From NCBI GenBank assembly GCA_039000515.1, contig JBCFYV010001001.1:636171-700170 (forward strand): a DNA stretch of 64,000 nt, read 5' to 3'. Below the pieces are notes generated by a model. It had not been told where the DNA came from, did not search any database, and saw nothing but the letters and a program-made list of their open reading frames with translations. The position numbers and the translations under genes were made by a program. This document shows positions 43,740 to 54,444 of this stretch, piece after piece (the stretch's first letter is position 1; each line of letters starts with the position of its first letter). This stretch comes from Timema cristinae. Taxonomy: Eukaryota; Arthropoda; Insecta; Phasmatodea; Timematidae.

Positions 43740-44040
43740 GTTACCAATTGGCCTTCGTCGGGAGTGAATAGCGTCTGATGAAAGTTTTACCCCCGCCCCG
43801 TGTCGTTCTCTCGGTTGGTCTACTGACGTGGACAGGTGTATGAGGAGGGAAGGGGGGCGTTTGACCGCCGCCCTAAAACTCCTTCGTCGATCAATCGCTT
43901 CCTCTGTAGCTGAGGATGGCCGAGTCGATCAGGCCGAACGCAAACAGGTGGAGGTGGGCCGTAACTGTCGACTCGATATAGTAATAAGGCATACGCCTGT
44001 CGCCTGCTATGGGAGTGGTTCCCTAACTGTGGGTCGAGAA
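43740..44040. other. CpG-rich block with an unassigned 81-codon ORF
   Basis: CpG-rich. The plus-strand ORF at 43828-44073 begins MDRCMRREGGRL and is Arg-rich, matching no family I know. Composition alone could explain it. Confidence 0.3.
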
Positions 44041-44164
44041 AAGTTTTTGAACTCTATAGACTTTTTTTATTAGTAAAATAAAATCACGGAAAAATGAAAA
44101 AAAAAAATAAGGAAAAATAAGGTACATAATATACGGACACGGGAATTATGTTTTAAATTCGTGG

Positions 44165-45056
44165 AAACTTACCTCATTGCCGTGATTCCACTATAAATCA
44201 TATTTCAACCTGTGAGAACCTACCTTACTGCCGTAAGTCTACTATAGCTCATATTTCAATCGGTTAGAACTGACCTTATTAGGTCAATTCTACACTAGCG
44301 GTTAAAACGCGGTGGTATTGCCGCTAGCGTATGCCCCCAAACTCTTGAATCTACACCTGACTGTCAAAACGAGACTGTTAAACAGCTACCATAAGACGCT
44401 ACTGATTCTACACTAGCGGTTTAAATGCCGCGGTTGTTGCTTCCACTTGTGCAGAAGGGTTTAAAAATGATACCTTGTACAAGCCAACTGTATTGTGGGA
44501 CTTATTTTGTTGGAGGAAATTAGAAAAAAAAAAAAAATATATCTCGTCAAAAGAGACGTTGGTGGACTCACCCCACATTATCGAACCATCTCTCAACAGG
44601 ACAGTTTCATATTATGTTTATGAATCACAGAATGTTTCCAGAGAAGTTCTTTTTGTACTATAGACTGTCTGTGGTTTCATCTGATGAACTACTGGGTTTA
44701 GAGAATGAAAATACTGCAAAACGTGATACCATCTTGCTGCTGAAAGACTTGTGACATTGAGGCACAACTGCCTGTTAACGCTTGGTGTAGTTTGATTAGC
44801 GTTTCTACCGCTAGGCGGTTTTTAACGCCTCCATAGGTAGCGGTCAAAACGCTGGGTCTAGACCAAAACTTATTTTCTAACTTGATAGCAAGGGTTTCAT
44901 TCAAAGGCGCGGTTGCTAGCGTTTTAACAGCTAGTGTAAATAGGCCTTACTGTGATTCTACTTAATAGAGCTTATTTCACTTGGTGAGAACTCACCTTAT
45001 TACCATGCTTCTACTACAGATTTGATTTCAATAAGCGGGAAACCTACTTCTGTGGC
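44165..45056. repeat. 51-bp tandem repeat array interrupted by a MITE
   Basis: Units begin ACCT(T/C)ATT(A/G)CCGTG and contain ATTCTACTATAGCTCATATT and GTGAGAAC. Starts at 44171, 44222 and 44273, then, after 668 inserted bases, 44993 and about 45047. Spacing is 51-52 bases once the insertion is removed. Confidence 0.8.
44282..44946. mobile_element. Harbinger-type MITE, 665 bp
   Basis: Terminal inverted repeats GGTCAATTCTACACTAGCGG (left) and, read from the right, GGCCTATTTACACTAGCTGT, continuing TTAAAACGC. Flanked by TTA (44279-44281 and 44947-44949), the three-base target typical of PIF/Harbinger. The neighbouring tandem unit at 44993 shows the uninterrupted site ACCTTATTACC. Partial internal copies of the terminal motif occur at 44404 and 44815. 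Open frames inside (44408-44596 and 44698-44904, minus) are not recognised. Confidence 0.85.
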
Positions 45057-45057
45057 C

Positions 45058-45287
45058 ACATGATCTAAGGCGTCACTTTCGTGTTAGACTAGACTGCCGA
45101 TGAACATGGAGATATTGGTTGAATCTTGGTCGGGTGTACTGAGGGTGGTTATCCAAAAAGGTTTTCCCACACTATCCTACGCAATTGCGGGTACAATTCC
45201 TCTAAATTCAACCTTACTCATTAGTGTAACTAATACATATGCGTATAACCTGAACAGGTAGTAAGACTTGGTGCTAAAGAATAAATT
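45058..45287 (+). mobile_element. SINE-B copy, diverged
   Basis: B-box-like TTGGTTGAATCTTGGTCGGG, TTCCCACACTATCCTACGCA, tail CGTATAACCTGAACAGGTAG and TGGTGCTAAAG. It follows the 51-bp tandem array and may have inserted in its last unit, since GGGGACTCACCTTCTTACCA resumes at about 45292. Confidence 0.8.
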
Positions 45288-46004
45288 AGCGGGGACTCAC
45301 CTTCTTACCACGGGAGTTGGTCATTGGCGCGTTTCTGCACGTTGTCTGCGCCAGCCAGCCATATCCGTAGCTCCCTGTGCACCCAATCGATTGCAGCTGA
45401 GCCTCTTAGCACCCATGAGATGCCATTGCACTGTTTGCTCCGCGAACCTTGTGTTCAAAATATAGGAATGTATTTGAATGTTGCTCAGTCGGTAGTGGTA
45501 GCGTCTATTGAACTCTGGGTCTCTGGTTTGTTTCTTGGCGTGGCCGAAACATTTACAGTCCAATCCATCTATCTACTTAATACAAAAATGCATATTTTTA
45601 TGGGTCTAAATTTATAAATGAGGACTTTAATATAAATGTGTTGGCCTGAAGATGGGCAAACGCTATTAAAATTACATTAATTTTTGCCGGAAGTCGAAAA
45701 TGTCATCCCCCTTCCCCACAGACGCATCTTCAAAACCGCTGGATGTATGGGGCACATCTTGGGGGGAGGAGTGGTTTACACCTTGAGAACTTATCAGAAA
45801 AAATTCTCCTCGCCAACTGCCTCCAGCCTCCCTACCCCAAGATGCATCTACGCAAAAAAAAATCCCCCACATTTTTCTAACCCTCTTTCCCATATTCTTT
45901 TCTATTTTTACTTAGGTATTGTACAAGGGTTTGCTAGTTATTATAATAATTATGATTGGAAGAACCTTTTGGAAAATATTACTCTTTTTAGTCAACATCA
46001 ATAC
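45288..46004. other. Unassigned stretch
   Basis: Overlapping ORFs on both strands (45268-45617, 45672-46046) show no recognisable domain. Confidence 0.35.
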
Positions 46005-46110
46005 CGTTTTGCCATTTTATTATTGTTATTTTATATGTATGAATAATATCTATAAAATGTGACAGCTTCATATCACATTACTTGACGTATGACTACATGA
46101 AATTAGTCCT
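46005..46110 (-). repeat. Family D arm fragment
   Basis: TTATTGTTATTTTATATGTA, GAATAATATCTATAAAATGT, GACAGCTTCATATCACATTA and CTTGACGTATGACTAC match, in reverse orientation, the arms at 14845 and 27335. Confidence 0.65.
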
Positions 46111-46372
46111 AATGACCTTTATAATTTTGAGATAAGGCTCTTACAAAAACATTCGACTGTATCATCGGTGGAATTAAGGCTTCCCTTTCAGAGTAATGAA
46201 TTGTCTAATTAAGCTATGATTATATTACTTTGTAATTCCTGTGCTGATAATGTTAATAGTATTATCATTCGGTTCCCAAAGTTATCTTTGCACCCCAAAT
46301 AAATAATTAGAATGTTTTAATGTCTTCAGAAATACTATTATGTTTTGAGTGACTTTAAAATTTTTACGGTTA
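46111..46372. other. AT-rich stretch, nothing recognised
   Basis: Unassigned sequence ending in the TA target of the next element. Confidence 0.45.
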
Positions 46373-46758
46373 AGATGGAAATGTAGGAAATCCGATAAAA
46401 GGTAAAACTGTTTTTTCACTTTTTATAGCAAAACTTTTTTTTTTTGCAAAATAAAATATTGCTCCGGTTGAAACATAGAGTTTTGTTTTCTTCTCATGGT
46501 GATAGCAACAGTTGTTGATTATTTGTCAAGGGTGTCCTGGAATTTAACGGCAACTTTTCCCTCTTCATTTATAAAGATTATTATTCAATGCCGCTATTAT
46601 CATGACAGATATTCTACTACTTTTAATATCACCATGTGAAAACAATTAAACTCCTATAATTCCACTAGAAAAATATTTTATTTATTTTAGCTAAAAACGG
46701 GTTTTACCAAAAAACTACTGCAAAAAAAACCTTTTCTCGCGTCCCGACAACTTCACCT
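46373..46758. mobile_element. Family E MITE, 386-bp copy
   Basis: Left end AGATGGAAATGTAGGAAATC and, read from the right, AGGTGAAGTTGTCGGGACGC, both leading to AGAAAAGG-type sequence. TA on both sides (46371-46372, 46759-46760), also readable as TTAA on both sides. The core has TTGTCAAGGGTGTCCTGGAA. The inverted repeat shared with contig 3 begins inside this element at 46463. Confidence 0.75.
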
Positions 46759-47099
46759 TAATGACCCTTGTTTTGAACTTTTTATTAAGGAAACAACATC
46801 CTTTAAATTCTATTCAAAACTGGCGTCCCTTGTATTTGGGCTGAGGGAGGGTTCCCCAATTATGCGGTGCAATTTCTCTATTATCGGTCGCTCTGGCCTT
46901 TATTCTCTGAAAAAGTCCCATATACTAAACTTGACATCACAAAGACTGAGTCAAATGAAGTCTGCAACTATTCCAGAGTGTCTAGCGATCTGCTAAACAG
47001 GGAAATGTCAGGAAATTATATCAAACTTTACGTATTCACTTAAAAAATACCTAAATTTTATTTACGATAGTCAAAATAACACTTTTCTTCCAATTTAAT

Positions 47100-48025
47100 C
47101 AGTAAGTGGGAAAAAAAAGGATAACATTCCATAAATATGGTAAATTAAACTGAGATAGCCATTTTGTAGTTATTTTAAAAAAATAATCCATCATGCTTAA
47201 AATCGGCCTTGAAGTTTCTTTGCGTGAAGGAAGGATAAGATTCCTGGAACCTTTTTCTTTTCAACAGCAAGCTTGTGAAACTCATATATTAATAACATTG
47301 GGCCATTCATTTGCACTGTCGTTGCACGTGTGACGCGGTAGAAAGACGTGTTCTAAGCTGGAATAAACTAATTAAATGTGATAAACTGAAACCAAGTCCT
47401 TTATTTGTTTTTGCAACACAAAAAATAAAATCCAAGTAAAACTATACTAAAATAATATATTTCCAACACCTTATAAATCCTACGTTTTGTTATTGTAAAG
47501 AAAATACTCTTTAGGAGGAAGACCGCCCCCATACAAAATAATCAAGTGGCGGCTCTTTATCAAATAATAAAGTTTATGAAACCAAGAAAGTAGAGGACTA
47601 GGTACCGCTACTGGCCGCACTTGTGTGTCTCCATATTGTTTCTGCCAATACTTTGTCATGGTGCGCATGCGCAGCTGCTACCAATTAATATATATCAATT
47701 TAAAACATTATTAATTTTAACTTTTGACTCACTATTTTTTTTTTGTGTTGTTGTAAAAACTGATATTAGTTGCTTATTTATCTGCTGTCAAAGCATTGAG
47801 TGGAAAAAGAATAATATTCCAACAACTTTAATTAATAATAATTAATTAATAAATTAATGTGAATTTCACTTTGATATTTTAGGATTAAACACTTATTGAC
47901 TAGGACTACAATTTCCCTTTCGATAAAACATATGGTTTTGTCATTAAACTTTTTTTTGTTTTGTTTATTTAGTTTTGCAGAAAACTAAATAAACTAAAAT
48001 GTTATTCTTTTTCCACTCATTGATT
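47100..48025. mobile_element. Inverted-repeat element inside family H
   Basis: Ends CAGTAAGTGGGAAAAAAAAG (left) and, read from the right, CAATGAGTGGAAAAAGAATA, with a further internal inverted copy at 47793. Flanked by CAATTTAAT (47091-47099 and 48026-48034). The CAG start suggests hAT, but the right end does not mirror it cleanly. It carries the short ORF at 47480-47668. Confidence 0.5.
47480..47668 (-). CDS. Short ORF (62 codons), product not recognised
   Basis: Starts MRTMTKYWQKQYGDTQVRPV and ends at a stop at 47480. The same protein is encoded by the second arm at 61250-61438, which is expected if both arms are the same locus and so is no evidence of selection. Just upstream of the ATG is GCGCATGCGCA, an NRF1-like palindromic site often seen in metazoan promoters. 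It lies inside the 47100-48025 inverted-repeat element, so it may be a captured gene start or a chance frame. No domain, signal peptide or membrane segment is evident. Confidence 0.15.
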   Translation of the reverse strand: MRTMTKYWQKQYGDTQVRPVAVPSPLLSWFHKLYYLIKSRHLIILYGGGLPPKEYFLYNNKT

Positions 48026-48430
48026 CAATTTAATACTCACAGTGATTTCCCACATCACCCCTCTACCGCGCATCTTCAGCCAAAGTTGAGGAATGTTTTA
48101 ACGCATGCGCGAGAATTCGATTACGCTATAGGAAGAAGAAACCAAAAAAACTAATGTCTCTCGCTACATTTCCAAACTTCTGGTGTGATAACTATATACA
48201 ATGGCTCACTATATCACCGAAATCTAACTTAGATCATCGCTATAGACGGAATTCCTATAACCCCTTCATAGATTGACACAATTTCAGAGTGTGTATGTAT
48301 CTAAATAGTGCATCACGTTGCGATCATAATAAAAAGTTTGTATTGTATGTTGACTCTGTAAAACCCGGAAAAGTCAGGGCATTGAAAAATATAGTTTGGC
48401 TGGACACCCTGCATTGGATTTTACACTTCG

Positions 48431-48987
48431 TTTACCTTGAAAAGATACCTTAACGGGTTCCATTATGGTGCAGCTTTTAAGATGAAACCATAGTGTAATC
48501 AGTCAAGATAAGACTGCTACTTTCCTTGGTTCCACTATGGTGTAGCTTATAGGCTGTCATAAATCACCACAAGGGCCGAATTTAGTTTGCTTGCTGTCAA
48601 ATTAAAATAAACTTTTTCCTGATGGCTTGTGCTGGTCGTAACGTTCCTGCACATCATTGGAAGCATTTCATATATGTGTTGAGCTCAGACTTTCACTCAA
48701 CGTTCCCGTAATTTTTAAGACAAAGAGGTTACCAAATTATCCATTAAATTATCTTACATTTTCAATTTGAGTAATTTTCATCATTTGTGTTTGAGTCGGT
48801 TGCAACCGAGTAGTCAAAAGGTACATTTTGAATAAACTTATTCAAACAGTTTGTGTTATTTTCAATGTTTGCTTGAGCAACCTAATTTCTCAATTTTTAC
48901 ATTCAGTGGAGAATTTAACTTCTCATTCGCCACACCTGTGGCTACTTTGAAAAATATGTTGCCCCCTCTGTTCCAAAGCGTCACTCC
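48431..48987. other. Unassigned, with dispersed repeat L at the left
   Basis: 48450-48580 repeats CCATTATGGTGCAGC / CCATAGTGTAAT / CCACTATGGTGTAGC, similar to 18165-18300. The rest is AT-rich. Confidence 0.45.
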
Positions 48988-49135
48988 CGCAGTACTGAAG
49001 GTGGTTCACGCCACCCTCGACGCAAATGTGGGTATACATATTCTAAAGTCAACTGCCCTTACCCCTAACACACCGGCGTAATTGATTAATATGCGTATAA
49101 CCCCAAACGGGAAGTAAGTAGAGACACTAAAATAT
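48988..49135 (+). mobile_element. SINE-B 3' fragment
   Basis: AGTACTGAAGGTGGTTCACG, CCCTCGACGCAAATGTGGGT, CACCGGCGTAATTGATTAAT and tail CGTATAACCCCAAACGGGAA. The ORF at 48851-49081 runs through it. The same copy is in arm 2 at 56985-57135. Confidence 0.8.
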
Positions 49136-49839
49136 CTTAAGACGTGTTTTACGAAGCTTTAGAACAGTAAAATTATTATAAAAATATATTTAAAGGCCAT
49201 TGCACCATTTTTAAATGTATTTGATACAATAGGATCTTTTCACAACATTGATTACACACTTGCTCTTTTTACCCTATTAATCCTTTTTTTCACTAATGGT
49301 CAACAATGTCGAATTTTATTAGAATTAAGTATATAAAAACTATACAATATTTGTACTAAGCAGCAGATGGTATCGGATATTTCCTTACCCTCCACCCCCT
49401 GAAATTTCCACAAAAAAAAGTTCCGACTGCACAGTTTTATAAAATAAAATCTTAATATTCTTATAACCAAAGTTCCCGTTCTAGAAAATACATTTTCCTC
49501 AACCAAAGGCGGATATTTTACATTTTAAGAATGAAAGCTGTAGCCGTAATTTTTCTATGCATAGCATCCATTTGGTTGATTTTTTTTTACTGTTAAGCTT
49601 AAAATAACATTTTATCTGACGACTTTTAATAAAACTCTTTATTTAGCGAAACCCAATAATATTACCCACCACGAATCAGGGTGTCTAGTAGCAGGACGTG
49701 GTGCTAACAAAAATTCAGTTGGGAATGTTGTGGCCTTTAGGAATGCGATGATAATATTGGGCGTTTTGCTTTATGTGTATGTGTGTGTGTGCTCTTTTTT
49801 TCTTTTTTTTTTAAATTGCTGAAGAGTAGAGCGTCCTTT
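49136..49839. other. AT-rich stretch, nothing recognised
   Basis: Mirrored in arm 2. ORF 49300-49506 (-) has no domain; the 97-codon ORF read in the arm 2 copy (56292-56585) is interrupted here. Confidence 0.45.
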
Positions 49840-50335
49840 TCGCCTGTGACGACGGACGCCCGCTTAACAGGGCGGCACTAATTGGGGTCTTGTACGCCAC
49901 ATCGCTCTTCCTTCTTTTTCCAACCCCCCTCTTCCCATCTCTACAACTCCGTCCCTAACCACTCCAACACGAGAATCAACAAGTGATCTCTCGTTTCTCA
50001 AAAAAAGAAAAAAAAGGGATAAAAAAAACTTGCTACTTTTTTCTGTGTGTTTTTTAACCCCCTTTCACTTTTCTCCCGCCCGTACTTTTTTTTCTTTCTT
50101 TTCTTTCAGAAAAGTGGAAGACTTTGCGTTCCGTGTCTCCGATTCCTTGACACAGAACCTTCAAAGAGTCTCCCCCCCCTTCCTTCCTATTCACCCCCCA
50201 CCATCCCTAAGTGTGAGCTGTTTGGAAGGGGGGCGGGGTCGTTTCCAATCCTCCCCACGACACTTCTTTTATAAGCTTTTCCCCAAGTTCATTCAACAAC
50301 TTGCCTCGGAATTGATCTGTGGTTAACACCGCCAC
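49840..50335. other. GC-richer pyrimidine block
   Basis: CGTCCTTTTCGCCTGTGACG, GACGGACGCCCGC, and long C and T tracts. Mirrored at 55750-56285. ORFs here are composition-driven. Confidence 0.4.
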
Positions 50336-50451
50336 TGTCTTTTCTTCTGTCACTTACTATTTCTTTTGAATGAGGGTGGAAATCTTTCTTTTTTTTTTTC
50401 CTTCTTCTTCTAGAGGGCGAACAAGTTTTAAAACAAAACAACGTTTACATT

Positions 50452-50551
50452 NNNNNNNNNNNNNNNNNNNNNNNNNNNNNNNNNNNNNNNNNNNNNNNNN
50501 NNNNNNNNNNNNNNNNNNNNNNNNNNNNNNNNNNNNNNNNNNNNNNNNNNN
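50452..50551. other. Assembly gap (100 N)
   Basis: Exactly 100 N. The arm 1 homology stops at the base before it. Confidence 0.98.
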
Positions 50552-50944
50552 CCACAAACGCCAATACCACAAAAAAAAGTTATTTTCATAAAATCGTATT
50601 TCACTAGCGTAAAAGTGATTAAAAGAAAAAAAATTAACAAAAAACAAATTGTTTGTTGTGAAAGTTTTGATTGCCAAAAGTGACGGAAGCTTAACACATG
50701 GTCTTGCAGAACCAGAGAATGGATACATGAGAATAGATCCGGTAACTTTTTCTAGCTGTCAGTTACCTACACTCCAATGGCGAATGGACTGTAGTTTATC
50801 ACCAAAGTAGTTTCTCATTTTAAACCTCAATGAGTCCTAGCGTAGTTCCTTCAAATCCCGCCTTCATGGTATTGGCGCTAGGATAAGGTCAGACATAGCT
50901 GGAGAGTCTAGTTGCTACAGTCACCTTTTCAAAGAAAGATCCTT
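50552..50944. other. Unassigned start of contig 3
   Basis: 50670-50770 shares AAGTGACGG, ATGGTCTTGCAGA, GGTAACTTTTTCTAGCTGTC with the MITE interior at 17400-17520. Nothing else recognised. Confidence 0.4.
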
Positions 50945-51080
50945 ATTTTACAGCTAGAAAAGTTACTAGATCTACTTTCACGCATAATACGCCAAGTCAT
51001 GTGATCTGAAACTGTCACTTTAGATTGATATTTTCAGTATCTTTAAAATAACACTAATAATATAGTAAGATATTATTAAT
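50945..51080 (+). repeat. Family D arm fragment
   Basis: AGTTACTAGATCTACTTTCA, CCAAGTCATGTGATCTGAAA, CTGTCACTTTAGATTGATAT and CTTTAAAATAACACTAATAA match the arms at 14845 and 27335. Confidence 0.65.
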
Positions 51081-51172
51081 TTTAACAGTAAAAAAGTTTA
51101 TATTTTATAAAGGGCTATGCTTATGAAAATCCTATAGACGCAGATATTAATAGAGTTTAATATATGCAATTA

Positions 51173-51540
51173 AGGTGAATTGTAATGGAACGCGAGTTAA
51201 GGTCAGTATTTTTGCAGTTTTTAAAACAAGTTTTTTTTTTCCATAGTAAATAAAATATTTCTACAGCAGACACGTTTAGTTAAAATTTTTACACATCATA
51301 ATATAAACAGTAACGAATATTTACCATGGACATCACGGAATTTGATCCTTTTTACTTCGTTTATAAAAAATTCACCTTCAAATTGTACAATGGCCATATT
51401 TAAGAACTGTTGATATTATGTCTACTACGAGTAGAAAAATAAACCAAACATATCTAGTGAAGAAATGTAGTATTTATTTTGACCAATTTAATGTTTTTTG
51501 CTATAAAAAATTGCAACTCACATTCCATTTCACCACACCC
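51173..51540. mobile_element. Family E MITE, complete 368-bp copy
   Basis: Left AGGTGAATTGTAATGGAACG and, read from the right, GGGTGTGGTGAAATGGAATG, with TA on both sides (51171-51172, 51541-51542). The core carries ACCATGGACATCACGGAATT, the diverged form of the family core. Confidence 0.8.
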
Positions 51541-51705
51541 TAAAACATCACATTAACTCTAAAACATACACAACAACCAGTCTTCCAGCCAATTAATTCG
51601 TCAGTGTGAACGGGGGATCTTCAATTCCAAAAACGGCGAATGTCCTTGGCCAGAAACTGAGCACGGGACCCATAGCTCAGAAGCTCAACCAACTAGTCTG
51701 TAAGA
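51541..51705. other. Unassigned linker
   Basis: 51655-51700 contains CACGGGACCCATAGCTCAGA, faintly tRNA-like. Nothing else. Confidence 0.4.
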
Positions 51706-53583
51706 CAGTGGTTCCCACACGGTGCAGCGCGAGAGGATGGCAGGTGTTGTAGGAAGATTCAACGACAATCAAGGATGTAGATACATTTTCAAAAGTCAGG
51801 AATTCCAACGATCATATTTGAAAAACGAATGTCAGCCTCAGATAAAATGCAGAGTTTATCTTACTAAAGGGCTGAATTGATTGCTCGACCAACAAAACCA
51901 CATCGGCCTACAATAGCTGAAAAATTGAATCTTTCTGCAAGCTGCATGATTGCGAAAAAGTTGCTTGATGATGCTGAGCAAGAACTTATGAAAGTTCCTT
52001 AGCCTGATAATTAAATTTGCAGAATAATTTGTTATGTCAAATAATATGGAGAAACATGTTTTCCAAGGTATGAAGAATTCTACATTTGCGATTCAAGTTG
52101 ATGAATCGACAGATACTAGTAGAAAAGCAGACTGATTTGGCTATAACAAATTCATTAACACTGACAAAATAATCACACCGTTTTTATTTTGAAATGATCA
52201 TGAAAACATACAAAAGGACGGATATTTTTCCAAACTCTGTTTGAGTAATTGAAAAAAAAAAAGATTTAATTGGGATTCTTGTATTGAAATTTGAATGGAT
52301 AGCGACATCCCCTCTCCCCTTCCACCAATGATAGCGAATGTCAGCGGCTTCTTGTTGTCACTCATCAACGAGAAAAATCCAGATGTAATAATCAGCTTAC
52401 TGGGTTTTTTTTCCACACAAAGAGGCATAAATCAGTAAGACCCTTGTAACTGAATATTGTGAACTTCACCAAAGTAAAACCAATAAGGGACGCGGTTATC
52501 TGCTCAACTATGGAAATACATATAATCAGAACAACAATGCATAAGTATGCACAGTGAGGTCCCCCCCCCCCAGCTGCATTGCAGAAAAGTTTTAAATCGT
52601 GATTTGGAACTGAAGAGCTAGTTTGCCTTTTTGCAACAATAAGTGAACCCATCGTAACACCACCTTAATGAGAATGACTGGCGTGCAAAGTTGACATATT
52701 CGACCGATATATTTTCCCAATTGTATGTGATCAGCGCCAATATGCAAAGCCAAGATGACGATGTTCTCACGGCTACAGACACCTTAACTGAAATAATAAA
52801 AAAAAAAAAAGCTTCAGATGTGGCTCAGAAGAGCGATGCAAAATAACCTCAAAATGTTCCCAATAGTAGGAAGTTTTAAAACTAGCCATTAATTGTATGG
52901 CCTCAAACAGTATTAGATTGTAACTCTAGTAGAAAATAAAGATAGGTTCTTCCCGTTATTTTCTAAATAAATATTCGAGTGGGTTAATGATCCTTTGAGA
53001 ACTCCAACATATCAGATATGACATTAGTTTATGGGCAGGAGGATAAAATGGCCTTCATTTCGAGTGATCTTGTCTTGAAATTGAAACACCAAGTATCCCA
53101 ATGGATTTTTTTTATATACAAGCAGAATCAGTATCGAAACATCTCTTGAAGAGCTTTATACATTCTTCTACAGTTCTTCACAAAATAGTGTTGTTAACAG
53201 GGATATTTTCAGCTCTAACAAATATCAAGTACCAGCAGAGAGACAGGTTTATTTGTATTGATGAGGAGATGAGAATTTATTTTTCTCGAATTAGACCCAA
53301 CATAAAAGAGATTACCCGTCATAAACAAGCTCACACCTCTCATTAAAATTGTATAATATTTGATTAATGAATCGTGTGTTTTATACGGTTGCATTGTTTT
53401 ATACTTTCTGAATGCATCATTATATTAGTATAAAGTAGTTGTGCTCTACTTTTAGAATAAAGCACTGCTAGGAAGTGATTTTTTTCTTTTTGAAGGTAGT
53501 ACTTATTAATATAAATTCGGTGTGGCATGAGCAAATTTTTAATCTGAAAAGTGCGGCCCATAGAAAAAGTTTGGGAACCGCTG
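51706..53583 (+). mobile_element. hAT-type element with degenerate transposase
   Basis: Left terminus CAGTGGTTCCCACACGGTGC and, read from the right, CAGCGGTTCCCAAACTTTTT, matching CAGTGGTTCCCAAAC-type hAT ends. The 1.9 kb interior encodes a decayed transposase. The flanking 8-mers (CTGTAAGA and ACTGCTAT) do not form a convincing target-site duplication, so decay or an inexact end is likely. Confidence 0.8.
51780..53346 (+). pseudogene. hAT transposase pseudogene, ZBED5/SCAND3/FAM200-like lineage
   Basis: Pieces in three frames follow the order of this hAT lineage. At 51862-51990 RAELIARPTKPHRPTIAEKL corresponds to the segment after the BED finger usually written AKxxKPHTIGExL. At about 52036 FAIQVDESTDTS is the FALQLDESTD motif with the first catalytic Asp. 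At about 52460 VNFTKVKPIRDAVICSTM corresponds to VNFIKxRxLxxRxFxxLC. At about 52671 NDWRAKLTYSTDIFSQLYVI, then MQSQDDDVLTATD matches WxAKLAYLADIFxxLNxLNxxMQG. At 53190-53346 FSALTNIKYQQRDRFICIDE, then RPNIKEITRHKQAHTSH and a stop is the C-terminal dimerisation end. The N-terminal zinc finger is not visible, and stops and frameshifts are frequent. It cannot make a working transposase. Plus-strand orientation agrees with the terminal repeats. Confidence 0.88.
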
Positions 53584-54129
53584 ACTGCTATAGCCGGTAT
53601 CGGGGAAGTTGTATCGAGGTAAACGCCCTGAGAAACGGCCAGTTACCTGCTTTGCAACCCGCGTGACAGAGCAGCGGAGCAGGATGCTCATCTCGCAGGA
53701 GACATTCCAACAGTACAAACAGAGGGAAGGCGGTTACAACCAAGGTCTGAGATAAAGGGGTCCGACTTCTCTTTAGTTCCAGTGATCAGACATTGAAGCG
53801 CTAGTATATCTGCATATTATCACGCCCGCAATTCAAATATTGCAGAGAAGTTTGAACGATTTCATTTTATGTTTTTAGGTAATATGATGAGCAGAGAAAA
53901 TGTTTATATATATATTTTTAGCACCGCGTCTTACTACTTGTTCAGGTTATACACATACACCTTTTTTTTTCTGAATCTCGAAATCTGAATTATTTTCGAA
54001 TCTCTCGAATCTTGAATCCCCTCAAAGATTTGAGGGTTTCTGAAGTTTCTGAACCTTTTTATGAATGCATTTTTTTTAAATGGACGTATTAAGCTTTACA
54101 AATAAGATTATATATACAGCGGCATCATT
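53584..54129. other. Unassigned, with a short SINE tail fragment
   Basis: 53918-53960 is a reversed SINE-A/B tail (TAGCACCGCGTCTTACTACT, then TGTTCAGGTTATAC). 53600-53760 is GC-richer but has no recognised product. Confidence 0.45.
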
Positions 54130-54226
54130 ACTACAGGATGTTTCGCTCTCTCTAAGCCCTGAGTTTCCTTTCTAGCTTTGAAACACCCAGGGGCCGAGAG
54201 CTAGTGAAACATCCTCCTGTATGACA
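54130..54226. mobile_element. Small hairpin MITE-like element
   Basis: CTACAGGATGTTTCGCTCTC on the left and, read from the right, ATACAGGAGGATGTTTCACT. CCCTG and CAGGGG also pair inside. About 95 bp, foldable over most of its length. Family unknown. Confidence 0.5.
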
Positions 54227-54444
54227 AAATAGGTTGGGTGTCTAATATCAGTGTATTTGATGATCAGTGAAAAATTACGAATTTATATATTATGTTTAAA
54301 AACAGTTCTGTCCTAATTGCTCCCACACTATTGGAGCGCAATAAATCGATCAATATCTAGAAATGTAATATACGAAACAAAACAAAAAAGCACATCGGAT
54401 CGTAATATAAAAATAAGAGTTTTTTTAAACAATTATCCGATAAA
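54227..54444. other. Short unassigned stretch
   Basis: AT-rich, nothing recognised. Confidence 0.4.

Larger units (their letters stand above)
46995..48430. repeat. Dispersed repeat family H, copy 2, interrupted
   Basis: 46995-47099 and 48026-48430 are collinear with the copy at 40015-41110. The middle is occupied by the 47100-48025 insertion. The GCTATAGGAAGAAG junction at 48117 is the empty site for the Helitron in copy 1. Confidence 0.7.
46463..50451 (+). repeat. Arm 1 of the 4-kb inverted duplication
   Basis: Near-identical to the reverse complement of 55663-62456, apart from two insertions present only there. It runs exactly to the N gap at 50452. Length 3989. Best explained as the same genomic segment assembled twice (see the first finding). 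Confidence 0.93.

Noticed and set aside
43828..44073. Arg-rich 81-codon ORF as a regulatory protein
   Set aside because: No domain and located in a CpG-rich block where such frames are common.
48851..49081. 76-codon ORF conserved at 57037-57267 as evidence of a real gene
   Set aside because: The two copies are the two arms of the inverted duplication, so identity is expected, and half the frame is a SINE-B fragment.
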